Counted from the first letter of the stretch, positions 41,606 to 50,527 are shown. The stretch: DNA of 64,000 nt from Firmicutes bacterium ASF500 (GCA_000492175.2 CP097573.1:1612001-1676000), one strand, 5' to 3'. A program made the numbers and translations. Notes: generated from the sequence alone by a model not told the origin.

Positions 41606-41631
41606 AGCGATCACGCTCCTTTCTCATACAT

Positions 41632-41660
41632 AGTATATCGCAAATTGATTGCGATTGCAA
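41632..41660 (-). promoter_or_regulatory. Promoter with operator for the orphan antitoxin
   Basis: On minus: TTGCAA (41655-41660) and TATACT (41632-41637) at 17 bases. The whole spacer is the palindrome TCGCAA-ATTGA-TTGCGA (41638-41654), the same layout as the neighbouring antitoxin promoter. Confidence 0.7.
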
Positions 41661-41821
41661 GCAAACAAAATATATTTTACAGCTTAATCCCATGTACATG
41701 TACGCTCCTATGACCAGGAGCGTACATCTTTTTTGTTTATTTACAAAAAGTTTACAAAATTTCGGGCCGTTTTTGCCTTTGAGCGGTGCGTATTAAATTG
41801 AGAGGTAAAGGAGGGAAGTAT

Positions 41822-42097
41822 ATGAAGCCTCTCGCCAAACAGCTTTATCTGTTCCTGTCCGCCTGTGGCGGGAACTGGAGAAACACCATCTTTGTCTCCT
41901 GTCCAGAATCGGATTCGATTCCTGGGTTCCTGATGGCTGCGGACCGGGACGGATGCCCGGTCATCATGGAGCTGGAATCATTCTATCAGATGACTGGAGA
42001 ACAGATCGACCCCGCCGAGTGCTATGGGCAGTTGTCGAAGGACGCGTTTGAAAGTGTCTTTGCCCAGTACCTGCTCTGGCACACCAATCAAACTTGA
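41822..42097 (+). CDS. Small hypothetical protein
   Basis: 91 residues from the ATG at 41822 (GGAGGG upstream); the frame start at 41786 is unlikely. Soluble, with ITFVSCPESDSIPGFLMAADRDG-like and DPAECYGQLSKDAFESVF segments. Family not recognised. First gene of a plus-strand run with DUF3268, sigma-factor and hypothetical genes that is typical of clostridial conjugative elements. Confidence 0.6.
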   Translation: MKPLAKQLYLFLSACGGNWRNTIFVSCPESDSIPGFLMAADRDGCPVIMELESFYQMTGEQIDPAECYGQLSKDAFESVFAQYLLWHTNQT

Positions 42098-42112
42098 AGG
42101 AGGTATCCATAA

Positions 42113-42517
42113 ATGAAGCGAGTCAACATCAAATGTCCCTACTGCGGCTCCCGGGCGTTTCTGCGCCCCGCCGCTGTCGTTTACGGGCAGGGCTGCAAAG
42201 AACCTGACACAGAATTGTATGTCTGCGCCAGGTTCCCCGCCTGCGACGCCTATGTAGCCGCCCACCGCCACAACCATCTGCCCATGGGGACGCTGGCCAA
42301 CCGGGAGCTGCGCCGCAAGCGCATACAGGCCCATACTGCGTTCAACCGCCTGTGGCAAAGCGGTCTTATGACCAAGCGGGCCGCCTACCGCTGGCTCCAG
42401 GTGCAGCTGGGTCTGCCCCAGGAGGAGGCCCACATCGCCAACTTCTCTGAATGGCGGTGTGACCAGGTCATCCAGCTGTGCGGCCGCTTTCTGGCCCCAG
42501 GCAGCAAGGCGGCATAA
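42113..42517 (+). CDS. DUF3268-family zinc-finger protein
   Basis: 134 residues. N-terminal zinc ribbon KCPYCGSRA with a second pair in YVCARFPACDAYV, then HRHNHLPMGTLANRELRRKRIQAH, the DUF3268 signature. A helical C-terminus follows. Nucleic acid binding is suspected from the zinc ribbon. Strong GGAGG, 15 bases after the previous stop. Confidence 0.78.
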   Translation: MKRVNIKCPYCGSRAFLRPAAVVYGQGCKEPDTELYVCARFPACDAYVAAHRHNHLPMGTLANRELRRKRIQAHTAFNRLWQSGLMTKRAAYRWLQVQLGLPQEEAHIANFSEWRCDQVIQLCGRFLAPGSKAA

Positions 42518-42551
42518 CCAACAACTTTCACACAGGAAGGAAGGCGAGACC

Positions 42552-43145
42552 ATGAAATACGATTTTACCCTCACACCCAAGCAGCAGAATTTGGCGGAGC
42601 AGAATCTGTCTCTGGTGGATAAGATCATTTCCCGCTATATCCATACCAATGAAAATGTCTGCGGGCTGGGCTATGAGGACCTGCGCCAGGAGGGCTGTCT
42701 GGCCCTCTGCCGGGCCGCCGCCACCTATGATGGCGTCTCCGCCCAGTTCAGCACCTATGCCACCACCCTGATCCGCAACCATCTGACTGACTGCTGCAAG
42801 GCGGTCAGCGCAAGACTGAGAAACCTTCCGGCTGTCCCCCTTGATGTGGGTCCGCCGGAGGAAGACCGACCGCCCGGTTTTCCGGAGCCGTCTGTGGAGG
42901 ACGGAGTGGACGCCCTGATCGACCGGCTGGACGCGGACGCCCTGCTCTCAGACTGCAAACGTAGATACAGCGGAGTGGCCCGACTGGGCATTGAGGCCCT
43001 GGAGCTGAAGATCAAGGGCTACAGCGGCACAGACATTGCCCGGCTCTACAACACCAAGCCCAGCCATGTGGGGGCGTGGATATCCAGAGCCGCGCAGAAA
43101 ATCCGAAAAGAGGCTGCTGTTGAAAAAAGCATCTCTGAATCGTAA
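42552..43145 (+). CDS. Small RNA polymerase sigma-70-type factor
   Basis: 197 residues from the ATG at 42552 (GGAAGGAAGG upstream). Region 2: LSLVDKIISRYIHTN, YEDLRQEGCLALCRAAATYDG, FSTYATTLIRNHLTDC. A Pro/Glu-rich linker and a region-4-like helix-turn-helix follow (YSGTDIARLYNTKPSHVGAWISRAAQKI). Mobile elements of this type use such factors to express their transfer genes. Located between DUF3268 and a conserved hypothetical gene. Confidence 0.8.
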   Translation: MKYDFTLTPKQQNLAEQNLSLVDKIISRYIHTNENVCGLGYEDLRQEGCLALCRAAATYDGVSAQFSTYATTLIRNHLTDCCKAVSARLRNLPAVPLDVGPPEEDRPPGFPEPSVEDGVDALIDRLDADALLSDCKRRYSGVARLGIEALELKIKGYSGTDIARLYNTKPSHVGAWISRAAQKIRKEAAVEKSISES

Positions 43146-43178
43146 AAGAAAGTAGTAACAAAAAAGGGAGGTCACCCC

Positions 43179-43871
43179 ATGGAAAGCAGTACCTTTTATA
43201 CCGCAGTCGGTCATTTCCGCCGCAGGACAGATGGCAACGGCCAGTCCTATCCCGTTATTCTGATCAATCAGGAGGAGTATCTGGTGGACATCCAGGAGAT
43301 GTGCGTCTGGACGATCCTCAGCTGGCGGCTGTTCACCTACCAGCAGGCCGAGGAGGAATACAACTGGTTCACCGGCGCATGGCTCACCAACCCCACCCGC
43401 ACCTTTGAAGCCTGCCTGAAACGGCTGGAGGTCCGCGGCCTGGCAGCCTCCGGCAGTGGCAGCACAGATTTTGAGGCGCTGTACGATCTGCTGGGCAGTC
43501 TAAGCGTGGTCCCCCTGTCCGAGAGCCTTCCCCTGCGCCTGGCCACGTTCCTAAAGCTGATGTTCAAGGGGACACCCTTCTCCACGGCCAGGGAGCTGTT
43601 TCAGCGGGACAAGCCCAGCCCGCTGGAGGCTAGGGTGATGGCGCTATCCCGGCAGGCCACCCTCTCCACCGCCGAGCTGGTCAAATGTGCCGAGGTGGAC
43701 GCCCAGGACGTCTCCTCCGGTGAGAAGATCATGGAAGCGCTCTACAACGATGACTTCACCACAAGCGACAACATCCAGTGGGAGATGCTTCGGTCAGACT
43801 ACCGGGCGCCCATTACTCTGGCAGTTGCAAATCTCTACCTGCGCAAGCAGATTATCCTGGAACGGATCTGA
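43179..43871 (+). CDS. Conserved hypothetical protein of a conjugative element
   Basis: 230 residues with GGGAGG upstream. Soluble. The N-terminal part (VGHFRRRTDGNGQSYPVILINQEEYLVDI) is followed by helical segments resembling a winged-helix regulator (LTNPTRTFEACLKRLEVRGLAAS). No family name recognised. Follows the sigma factor by 34 bases, so probably in the same transcript. Confidence 0.6.
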   Translation: MESSTFYTAVGHFRRRTDGNGQSYPVILINQEEYLVDIQEMCVWTILSWRLFTYQQAEEEYNWFTGAWLTNPTRTFEACLKRLEVRGLAASGSGSTDFEALYDLLGSLSVVPLSESLPLRLATFLKLMFKGTPFSTARELFQRDKPSPLEARVMALSRQATLSTAELVKCAEVDAQDVSSGEKIMEALYNDDFTTSDNIQWEMLRSDYRAPITLAVANLYLRKQIILERI

Positions 43872-43961
43872 AAATTTTTCTTTCCGATGCAGAAGAATAA
43901 GGAGCTATCCCCTATTTATTATTTGCGGGCAAATCCAAACCACAAAAAGGAGGCATCCCCT

Positions 43962-44078
43962 ATGAGTAAAAAGTATTCCCAATTACAGCTCCCTGACCCC
44001 GCGGACCGTGATCCCCACCCCCGGCTTCAGCCATATCTGTCCAGTAGGCCTGTTTGTGGAGTCATAGACCACCAATAA
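43962..44078 (+). CDS. Very small hypothetical protein
   Basis: 38 residues with perfect AAGGAGG (43946-43952) and ATG at 43962: MSKKYSQLQLPDPADRDPHP and a Pro/Arg-rich tail ending VIDHQ. Directly followed by a strong terminator, so it is the last gene of the run. No homology recognised; translation is supported only by the ribosome binding site and position. Confidence 0.5.
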   Translation: MSKKYSQLQLPDPADRDPHPRLQPYLSSRPVCGVIDHQ

Positions 44079-44081
44079 AAG

Positions 44082-44124
44082 ACCGGACGGCTTTACGTAA
44101 CAATACAAAGCCGTCCGGTTTTTT
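44082..44124. terminator. Bidirectional terminator
   Basis: ACCGGACGGCTTT pairs with AAAGCCGTCCGGT (13 bp) followed by TTTTTTA; separates the conjugative-element genes from the convergent membrane-protein operon. Confidence 0.88.
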
Positions 44125-44135
44125 ATTGGAAAGAA

Positions 44136-44639
44136 CTATTCGCCTAAGTCCAAAGAGGGCGATAGATTTTTTGTGAGCCGGACACTCACTACAATCAATT
44201 CCAGACCCAGCAGCATAATGTGTGTCTCAAATTTCTCTGTAGGGTAAAACAGAAGCATGACTGAGAAAACGAATCGGACAAGGAATTCTGCGAAGTAACG
44301 GAAGGCCCCCATTCCACGGCTATGATCCTGTATCAAAGCGGACAGGGACCTTGAGGCTTTTCGGATGCCGATAATGGCCCAAGTGGTTCCAAGGGGACCA
44401 ATCGACCCTGCGCCGTGAAACACACACAGAATCCCGATCACCAATAAAACAAACCCACTGGCTAATTCAGTGGAGCGGTCCGCTTCTGCATGGCTGCGGA
44501 AATAGGCTGCTATATAGGTTATTCCTGCCACAGCCATCGTACCGCCCAAAATGTATGGCAAGCCTACTGTGATTTGCCGTGGGAAAATGACACATAGCAG
44601 ACCAATACAGGTGAAAAAAATGTATAATATGCGTTTCAT
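44136..44639 (-). CDS. HdeD/DUF308-like membrane protein
   Basis: 167 residues with five or six hydrophobic segments. Contains LPYILGGTMAVAGITYIAAY and ASGFVLLVIGILCVFHGAG, the paired-helix repeat of DUF308/HdeD proteins. Role unknown in this group. Last gene of a probable four-gene operon (46795 to 44136). Confidence 0.65.
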   Translation of the reverse strand: MKRILYIFFTCIGLLCVIFPRQITVGLPYILGGTMAVAGITYIAAYFRSHAEADRSTELASGFVLLVIGILCVFHGAGSIGPLGTTWAIIGIRKASRSLSALIQDHSRGMGAFRYFAEFLVRFVFSVMLLFYPTEKFETHIMLLGLELIVVSVRLTKNLSPSLDLGE

Positions 44640-44656
44640 CGGTCCTCACAGTTCTC

Positions 44657-45220
44657 CTACACAAATGCCAAAACGCTGAAAATGGGAATCAATGTTCCGC
44701 CTAGCAGCTGAGAAAACGTATGCCGTCTCATGTAAAGACTGGAAAAATAGACCAGTACCAGTACAACGACAGTTGGAATTGCAATCCAGTGTACTCCGAG
44801 CGCGACGGGAACTACCCCTGCGGCAGAAACGCCGGCCGCGTGTCCGCTGGCACTGAAATGGAAGGTTCGATCTAACAGAAGCAGGATAAGACCGGACAGC
44901 AGGTAGGTCCCTCCCACCAGGGTCAGCCCCTTGGATACATGGGTGGCCGTATTTACCAGACATTCTCCCAGGAAGCCCAGAAAGGCAAATATCAGGGCAA
45001 GCTGCCGCTGTCCGTCCCACCCCTGTTCCTGAAAATAAGGAAGATGCTTTTGCAGCGGGTATGCCAGTATGGGCACAATCGTCAGAAAGAAAATCGAATA
45101 GACAAATTGTCCCTCGTTTTGAAAGATCTCCGTTCGACAAACTCGGAGAACAACAAGCATGATGCACGCAAGAACGGGGGTGATGGTAATCCTGTGAATG
45201 GTCCGTGTGATTTTATCCAT
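44657..45220 (-). CDS. PAP2-like membrane phosphatase
   Basis: 187 residues, about six hydrophobic segments. FSASGHAAGVSAAG resembles the PSGH motif and RRHTFSQLLGGTLI the SRxxxxxHxxxD-type third motif of the PAP2 family, but the first KxxxxxxRP motif is unclear, so activity on lipid phosphates is uncertain. Overlap-free between DegV (4-base gap) and DUF308 genes; probably one operon linked to envelope lipids. Confidence 0.55.
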   Translation of the reverse strand: MDKITRTIHRITITPVLACIMLVVLRVCRTEIFQNEGQFVYSIFFLTIVPILAYPLQKHLPYFQEQGWDGQRQLALIFAFLGFLGECLVNTATHVSKGLTLVGGTYLLSGLILLLLDRTFHFSASGHAAGVSAAGVVPVALGVHWIAIPTVVVLVLVYFSSLYMRRHTFSQLLGGTLIPIFSVLAFV

Positions 45221-45224
45221 GCTC

Positions 45225-46091
45225 CTATCCTTCCCGCATAAGACGCCTGCTCACCGCCATCCCAAAGGCGTTGGGCCCCACATGACAGCCGATGCTGCAA
45301 GTCAGGGGGCAATGATCCACATCATTCCGAAACAGAGTGCTGGAGGCCATCGCCAGCCAGCTGCCGGAGGAAGCAGGGTCCAAATAGCTGTCCGCCACGG
45401 CTACGCTGATATCCCAGCCCCTGTCGGTAAACAGCTCTATGCTTTTGCTCATCTCTTCAATCAGCCGTTTTTTACAGTTGTCCGTACCTCGGACCTTTGC
45501 ACAGGCGTCCAGCTTGCTCCCTTCGATTTTCAGCAGCGGTTTAATATTCAAAATTGACCCCAAAGCCGCCCCGGCAGCCGTTACCCGTCCGCCCCGTTTC
45601 AAATAGTCCAGCGTATCCAGGCCAATGTAGATCATGGAGTCATAGGCGCTCCGCTCCAGCTCCGTCCTGATCTCCGCGGCCGTACAGCCGGCGCCGGCCA
45701 GGGCCTTGGCGTCCAGCACGGAATCTCTGAGGGACAGGGAAATGCGGTGGTTATCCACCACCTGAACTTTTCCGCCATATTCCTCCGCCAAGACCTGGGC
45801 CGCGTGACAGGAAGAACTCAAGCCGCTGGACATGGGGATATATACCAGCTCGTCATGCTCCTCCAGTACGCTGTCCCACAGGGCCAAGACATCCCCCGGC
45901 GCAGGCTGAGAGGTGGAGACCGCCGGACATTGGACAAGGTACTTGTAGAATTGGGAGACCGAGATATCCTTGCCCTCATAATAGGTTCGGCCGTCGATTT
46001 GCAGCGGCATTGGGAGAGAATAAATCCCCAGCAGACGGCCTTCTTTTGGGAAAATGCCGCTGTTGGTATCTGTTACGATTGCAGTTTTCAT
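45225..46091 (-). CDS. DegV-family fatty-acid-binding protein
   Basis: 288 residues from the ATG at 46091. DegV fold: TAIVTDTNSGIF-type start, YEGKDISVSQFYKYL, STSQPAPGDVLALW, YIPMSSGLSSSCHAAQVLAEEY, RGGRVTAAGAALGSILNIKPLL, and GPNAFGMAV at the end. Binds fatty acids (FakB-like) and may present them to a FakA kinase elsewhere. Fits with the neighbouring PAP2-like and VTT membrane genes as a lipid-related operon. Confidence 0.88.
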   Translation of the reverse strand: MKTAIVTDTNSGIFPKEGRLLGIYSLPMPLQIDGRTYYEGKDISVSQFYKYLVQCPAVSTSQPAPGDVLALWDSVLEEHDELVYIPMSSGLSSSCHAAQVLAEEYGGKVQVVDNHRISLSLRDSVLDAKALAGAGCTAAEIRTELERSAYDSMIYIGLDTLDYLKRGGRVTAAGAALGSILNIKPLLKIEGSKLDACAKVRGTDNCKKRLIEEMSKSIELFTDRGWDISVAVADSYLDPASSGSWLAMASSTLFRNDVDHCPLTCSIGCHVGPNAFGMAVSRRLMREG

Positions 46092-46102
46092 AAACGTACC
46101 TC

Positions 46103-46795
46103 TCATATTTTATTTTCGTCCTGCTCTGGGGCGGGGGTTGTCTTATGATTCCTCACCACCCGCCCGCAGGCCAGGAAGGAGAAGAGCGCCACGGCAAAGC
46201 CGCAGCCCATGGCCGCCCAGAAGCCCGGCGACCCTGGGTCGGATACCTGGCTGCCCAGGATTGTGGTGGCAACCATCCCTGGCGCAAGCCCTAAGATACT
46301 TCCAGCCAGATAGGCGGGGTAATTCAGCCTGACGCAGCCGAAATACAGACTGACCACATCCCCCGGCAGGACCCCGGCCGACCGGGTAAGTACCGCGAAC
46401 TGAAGACCGCTTTTCCGGCGCAGCGTCTCCAGAATCTCCAGCCTGGGATATTTGGCCCGCAGGTGGTCCAGCAGCCTGGACCCCAGCAGCCGCCCCATAA
46501 AATAGGGGATGGTATCGCATACCACCAGTCCCAGCACATTGATCAGAATGGCCTCCGGCAGAGGAAACAAAATGCCGCACAGAAGGTACAGCGTCACCAG
46601 GGGAAAAAATACCGTAAGACTTTTTACCCCGTACATGAGCGTCACAAGCAGAATTGCCAGCCCGCGATTTTGGGGGAGCCACTGTGCCAGGTCCTGGTAC
46701 GTCAGCGACCGGCCGATCCAAAAAAAGGCTGTGATGCAGACCGCTATGGACACAATGGGGATCGCTTTGTACCAGCTCATTTTGGTTCGTTTCAT
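46103..46795 (-). CDS. TVP38/TMEM64-family (VTT domain) membrane protein
   Basis: 230 residues from the ATG at 46795; an in-frame TTG eight codons upstream is less likely. Six hydrophobic segments with the VTT pattern: GILFPLPEAILINVLGLVVCDTIPYFMGRLLG and RSAGVLPGDVVSLYFGCVRLNYPAYLAGSILG (described by ends). DedA-like envelope protein, possibly lipid scrambling. First gene of the operon, divergent from a TetR regulator that may control it. Confidence 0.85.
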   Translation of the reverse strand: MKRTKMSWYKAIPIVSIAVCITAFFWIGRSLTYQDLAQWLPQNRGLAILLVTLMYGVKSLTVFFPLVTLYLLCGILFPLPEAILINVLGLVVCDTIPYFMGRLLGSRLLDHLRAKYPRLEILETLRRKSGLQFAVLTRSAGVLPGDVVSLYFGCVRLNYPAYLAGSILGLAPGMVATTILGSQVSDPGSPGFWAAMGCGFAVALFSFLACGRVVRNHKTTPAPEQDENKI

Positions 46796-46912
46796 GATGG
46801 AGCAGACCTCTTTTCCCAAGTGTATTGAAAATTTGTCCTTTTCTGTTGCTTTTTTTCGGTGCGGAAGCTATAATTTTAACGCAATCTATGGGTCCCGGGA
46901 AAGGAGAAAGCC

Positions 46913-47461
46913 ATGATACGGACGCATGACGCGATTATCCAGTCCTTCGCGCAGCTGTTGGACGAAAAGCCGCTGAATAAGATTACGGTGAAGGATATCG
47001 TTGCCCGGTGTGACATCAATCGAAACACTTTTTACTACCACTTTGCTGATATTCCGGCTCTGGTAGAGGAGATGATGAGCGAAAAGGCGGACTATCTGAT
47101 AAAAACCTACTATCAGCCGGACCAGCCCATTGAGTATATCCGGCCGCTGATTCAATATGGGCTGGAGCATAGGCGCGCTGTGCTCCATGTGTACCGGTAT
47201 GTGGACCGGGAGCTGTTTTTGCTCTATCTGAACCGGCTGTCCCTCAAGCTGATGCAGGAATATTTTCACGCTGCCACGGATGGAACGGAAACCTCCGGGG
47301 AGGCGGCAGAGACGCTGATTCGTTTTTATAAATGCGCTATGGTGGGCCTGCTGCTGGACTGGCTGGACGGTAACATGAAGGAGGATATGCTGGCGCTGAC
47401 CCAGCGGCTGTGCGTTCTGCTGGAGGGGATGGGCAAACAGGCCCTGGAAAAGAACATCTAA
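46913..47461 (+). CDS. TetR/AcrR-family transcriptional regulator
   Basis: 182 residues. N-terminal HTH: TVKDIVARCDINRNTFYYHFADIPAL preceded by IIQSFAQLLDEKPLNKI. C-terminal ligand domain with GLEHRRAVLHVYRYVD. GGAGAAAG ribosome binding site. Divergent from the VTT-DegV-PAP2-DUF308 operon, its likely target, and convergent with the radical SAM gene. Confidence 0.9.
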   Translation: MIRTHDAIIQSFAQLLDEKPLNKITVKDIVARCDINRNTFYYHFADIPALVEEMMSEKADYLIKTYYQPDQPIEYIRPLIQYGLEHRRAVLHVYRYVDRELFLLYLNRLSLKLMQEYFHAATDGTETSGEAAETLIRFYKCAMVGLLLDWLDGNMKEDMLALTQRLCVLLEGMGKQALEKNI

Positions 47462-47468
47462 AATATCA

Positions 47469-47495
47469 GGGAGGGGCTCAGGCCCCTCCCTTTGC
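47469..47495. terminator. Bidirectional hairpin terminator
   Basis: GGGAGGGGC pairs with GCCCCTCCC (9 bp, loop TCAG) then TTTGCT, between the convergent TetR and radical SAM genes. Confidence 0.8.
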
Positions 47496-47505
47496 TGTCA
47501 AGGTG

Positions 47506-48855
47506 TCAATCCGTATGCCCACAGCCAGCGCAGCTCCACAATGTGTCCGCCACGGGCTTCCACTGGGCGGCGTACTGGTCGCATTTGGCGCACAGGTGCT
47601 CCACGCTCTCCGGGGACATGGGATCGGTGGAGTGGGCTCCGCTCTCCGCCACCATCTGCCGCAGCTTCTCCGGGTTCTCCAGCATGGGGCAGGGCCGGAG
47701 CATGTTGTCGTTGAAGGGCTGATTCCGGTGGTAGGCCATAAAAATGGGGCTCTTCAGCGCGTCCAGCAGGGACATCTCCCGGATGTTGGCGTTGGAGTAG
47801 TGGATGAACACGCAGGGATCCACGTCGCCGTTGGCGTTGATATGCAGATAGCGCCATCCGCCGGCGATACACCCGCCCACATACTCCGCGTCGTTCTGGA
47901 AGTCCATGGCGAACAGGGGCTTTTCCGCCCGGAGCCTGCGGACCCGGTGGTAGACCTCCAGCCGCTGTTCCGGAGTGGGCAGCAGCTCGGGAGCGGCGTC
48001 GTTGCCCACGGGCATGTAGTGGAAGTACCAGATGAAGTAGGCTCCCATTTCGATCAGACTGTCGTAATACTCCTCCGAGGTGATGGAGTCCCAGTTCTGG
48101 CTGGTGTAGCAGGAGGAGATGCCATAGGGCAGCTTGTACTCCCGGAGCAGAGACATAGCCCGCAGGACTTTTTGGTAAGTGCCCTCGCCCCGGCGGGAGT
48201 CGGTGGCCGCCTCGTCCCCTTCCATGGAGATGGAGGGGATGAAGTTGCCCACCCGGAGCATTTCTTGGGCGAACTTCTCGTCGATCAGCGTGGCGTTGGT
48301 GAAGCAGAGGAATACGCAGTCGTCGTGCTTCTCACAGATGCGGATGAGGTCGTCCTTACGCACCAGGGGTTCCCCGCCGGTATAGATGTACAGATAGATG
48401 CCAAGCTCCTTCCCCTGCTGTACGATACTGTCGATCTCGTCCAGGGTCAGGTTGAGCTTGCTGCCGTACTCCGCCGCCCAGCAGCCGGTGCAGTGGAGGT
48501 TGCAGGCGGAGGTGGGGTCCAGGAGGATGGCCCAGGGGATGTTGCAGTCATACTCCGCCCGCAGCTTCTCCTGCTTGGGCCAGCCTACCAGACTGGCATT
48601 GATAAAGAAATTGGTCACCAGGGTTTTCATGACCTTGGGGTCGATGTCGGTAATCATGCGCCGGATGTAGCTGTAGTAGGGGTGGCTGGGGTCCTCTACT
48701 GCCTGACGGATGATGCTCCGCTGGGCGGGGAACTCGTCCCCGGCAAATTTATCCGCCCAGTCCATCAAGACCCGCAGATTCTTTTCCGGGTCCCGATAGA
48801 GATAGTTGACTGTGTGCTCAATGCCCAGCTTGCGCAGTGTAGCGTTGAAGTTCAT
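47506..48855 (-). CDS. Radical SAM protein with SPASM-like C-terminus
   Basis: 449 residues from the ATG at 48855, which overlaps the stop of a tiny membrane-protein gene. The radical SAM cluster motif is CNLHCTGCW (three Cys), with the GGEPLVRKDD motif after it. The C-terminal region (CIAGGWRYLHINANGDVDPC, and the cluster CPMLENPEKL, CAKCDQYAAQW, CAGCGHTD) offers at least six further cysteines for auxiliary iron-sulfur clusters, as in SPASM/twitch proteins that modify peptides or mature enzymes. Target unknown. The adjacent 52-residue peptide is a possible partner. Confidence 0.85.
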   Translation of the reverse strand: MNFNATLRKLGIEHTVNYLYRDPEKNLRVLMDWADKFAGDEFPAQRSIIRQAVEDPSHPYYSYIRRMITDIDPKVMKTLVTNFFINASLVGWPKQEKLRAEYDCNIPWAILLDPTSACNLHCTGCWAAEYGSKLNLTLDEIDSIVQQGKELGIYLYIYTGGEPLVRKDDLIRICEKHDDCVFLCFTNATLIDEKFAQEMLRVGNFIPSISMEGDEAATDSRRGEGTYQKVLRAMSLLREYKLPYGISSCYTSQNWDSITSEEYYDSLIEMGAYFIWYFHYMPVGNDAAPELLPTPEQRLEVYHRVRRLRAEKPLFAMDFQNDAEYVGGCIAGGWRYLHINANGDVDPCVFIHYSNANIREMSLLDALKSPIFMAYHRNQPFNDNMLRPCPMLENPEKLRQMVAESGAHSTDPMSPESVEHLCAKCDQYAAQWKPVADTLWSCAGCGHTD

Positions 48856-49010
48856 ATGATTCGCTCCTCTAGCAGCCTGGTTTTGGTCAGCAGCTTGACC
48901 ACCAGGGATTTTACAATGGCGGCGGAGATAAAGGCCAAAATCAGAATCAGCACCGCCTGAAGCGTTGCCCAGATTCCTTCTCCGAAAAATGCGGTAAACA
49001 TAGCGTCCAT
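48852..49010 (-). CDS. 52-residue membrane peptide coupled to the radical SAM gene
   Basis: Too short for usual gene finding. Start MDAMFTAFFGEGIWATLQA, then one hydrophobic helix (VLILILAFISAAIV), then a basic tail (KSLVVKLLTKTRLLEERII). Its stop overlaps the radical SAM start by 4 bases (ATGA). No leader-peptide Gly-Gly site is seen. It may anchor the enzyme to the membrane or be its substrate. The ribosome binding site is weak, around 49018-49025. Confidence 0.6.
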   Translation of the reverse strand: MDAMFTAFFGEGIWATLQAVLILILAFISAAIVKSLVVKLLTKTRLLEERII

Positions 49011-49159
49011 AACGATTCTCCTTGTCATTTATTTGCAAAAGCGGTTACCCTTTTGGTGTTTTTATCATAGCCGTTTGCATTTTTCGCCACAATGGGCAAC
49101 AGGGGGTGATTGCTAAAAACTTAAACAATCACCCCCTGTTTGCCTAATAAACCGCTGAG

Positions 49160-49207
49160 AACAAAAAATTCTACCGCATCATCTCCCTGGGAGCAGATGC
49201 GGTAGAA
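49160..49207 (-). terminator. Terminator of the VirD4-like operon
   Basis: CTACCGCATC pairs with GATGCGGTAG (10 bp, plus inner pairs), followed on the minus strand by AATTTTTTG. Confidence 0.75.
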
Positions 49208-49274
49208 ATCTTGAAAGAATAGAAAGAAATGCAGAACCCATACCATATTTTTATCACCAAGGGGCGGACCGATC

Positions 49275-50516
49275 TCACTGGTGAATTTCCAATGATATTT
49301 TTTGCCATTCAGGGTCCTCAGTGATAGAGTACCTCTCTGTTTTAATTGGCGTACTCCCTCGTTCAAATATGTATTCCGTTCCAAGCGGCATATACAAGAC
49401 ATCTGACAGAGGTAGATTCAGACGGAGGGCAATATTTTGACAGGTGAGCAGATCCATCCCGCCCAAGTAGATGTAATGGTCGCAGTTATTGATGATGGTG
49501 ATGGCGTCGTTTTCCCCATACATGGCTCTGAGCTGTGATTCCGATTGCAGCAGAATAGAGACGGAAATCTGTTTTTCACGGAAGATTGAAATAAATTGCG
49601 CAAAATCCGGAATTTGGGCCCCAACTGCAAAATCGTCACAGAGCAGATGGACTGGGATTTCCAGTATGCCGTCCTCCCGGGATTCGGCGTATTCAAACAA
49701 CTGCTTCACAGCATGGGAATAAAATACGCCGGCAAACGCATTGAGGGACGGATTGACCGCTGAGGTCGTTACAAACAAAATGCTCTTTTCCCGGGCAAGA
49801 TTTTCAAATATGACCGGTTTTTCATGGCTCATGGCCTGTTTCAGCTCCGGCCTGAAGATGGTATCCACGGTAACACTTAAAGAGGAATAGATACAGCTCG
49901 CGGTCCGCGTGGGCGAAAACCGGAATGTTTTCCAGCATTGGTAAGCAAAGCAGTTTGGCTCTTCCTGGTTCAGCCTGTCAAACAGAGTATCCAGATTTGT
50001 CTCGATCCTGTCCCCTTGATCTACAATATGCAGTGTGCTGAACAGGTCCAATACATCGGTAAATGTCGGCCTTGTTTTGACGTGCATTTGATAGGCAATC
50101 AGAGCGGAAAGAAGGGATTGTGCTGCGTCATCCCAAAATGGGTCCGCCTCTTTACTGTCCTTCTTTTTCGGATTCGCCATGATGATTGATCTTGCAAGAT
50201 AGGTAACGTCGGCCGTGCTTTTTACATAGTACATGGGATCATAAGATACATTTCCCGCGCTCGGCTCGACCAAATTCAGATCATAAACCCGATACCCTTT
50301 GTCCTGGTAATAGGAGAGGTATTTATTCACCAGTCTCCGCTTGGATAACGTGACGATCAGGCTGCTGTTGTTGGTTTTCAGCAAGCACATCTCTGCGTAA
50401 CTCATTGTTTTTCCGGAACCGCTGGGGCCTACGACCAGGATATTATTATTGAGTTGGGTCGCTGTTGAGTCTGTGGTAATGGAAAATCCATTCCCTAATA
50501 CAAGTGTTTCGGCCAT
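49275..50516 (-). CDS. VirD4/TraG-type coupling ATPase, soluble form
   Basis: 413 residues. ATPase core with Walker A VVGPSGSGKTMSYAEM, Walker B-like HLLCDDFAVGAQIPDF and a sensor region SILLQSESQLRAMYG; ADPFWDDAAQSLLSALIAY is the T4SS coupling-protein signature. Lacks the N-terminal membrane helices of real coupling proteins. No other type IV secretion gene lies near. Starts 11 bases after the GntR stop, so the two are one operon. Confidence 0.82.
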   Translation of the reverse strand: MAETLVLGNGFSITTDSTATQLNNNILVVGPSGSGKTMSYAEMCLLKTNNSSLIVTLSKRRLVNKYLSYYQDKGYRVYDLNLVEPSAGNVSYDPMYYVKSTADVTYLARSIIMANPKKKDSKEADPFWDDAAQSLLSALIAYQMHVKTRPTFTDVLDLFSTLHIVDQGDRIETNLDTLFDRLNQEEPNCFAYQCWKTFRFSPTRTASCIYSSLSVTVDTIFRPELKQAMSHEKPVIFENLAREKSILFVTTSAVNPSLNAFAGVFYSHAVKQLFEYAESREDGILEIPVHLLCDDFAVGAQIPDFAQFISIFREKQISVSILLQSESQLRAMYGENDAITIINNCDHYIYLGGMDLLTCQNIALRLNLPLSDVLYMPLGTEYIFERGSTPIKTERYSITEDPEWQKISLEIHQ

Positions 50517-50527
50517 AGCGATCCCCT

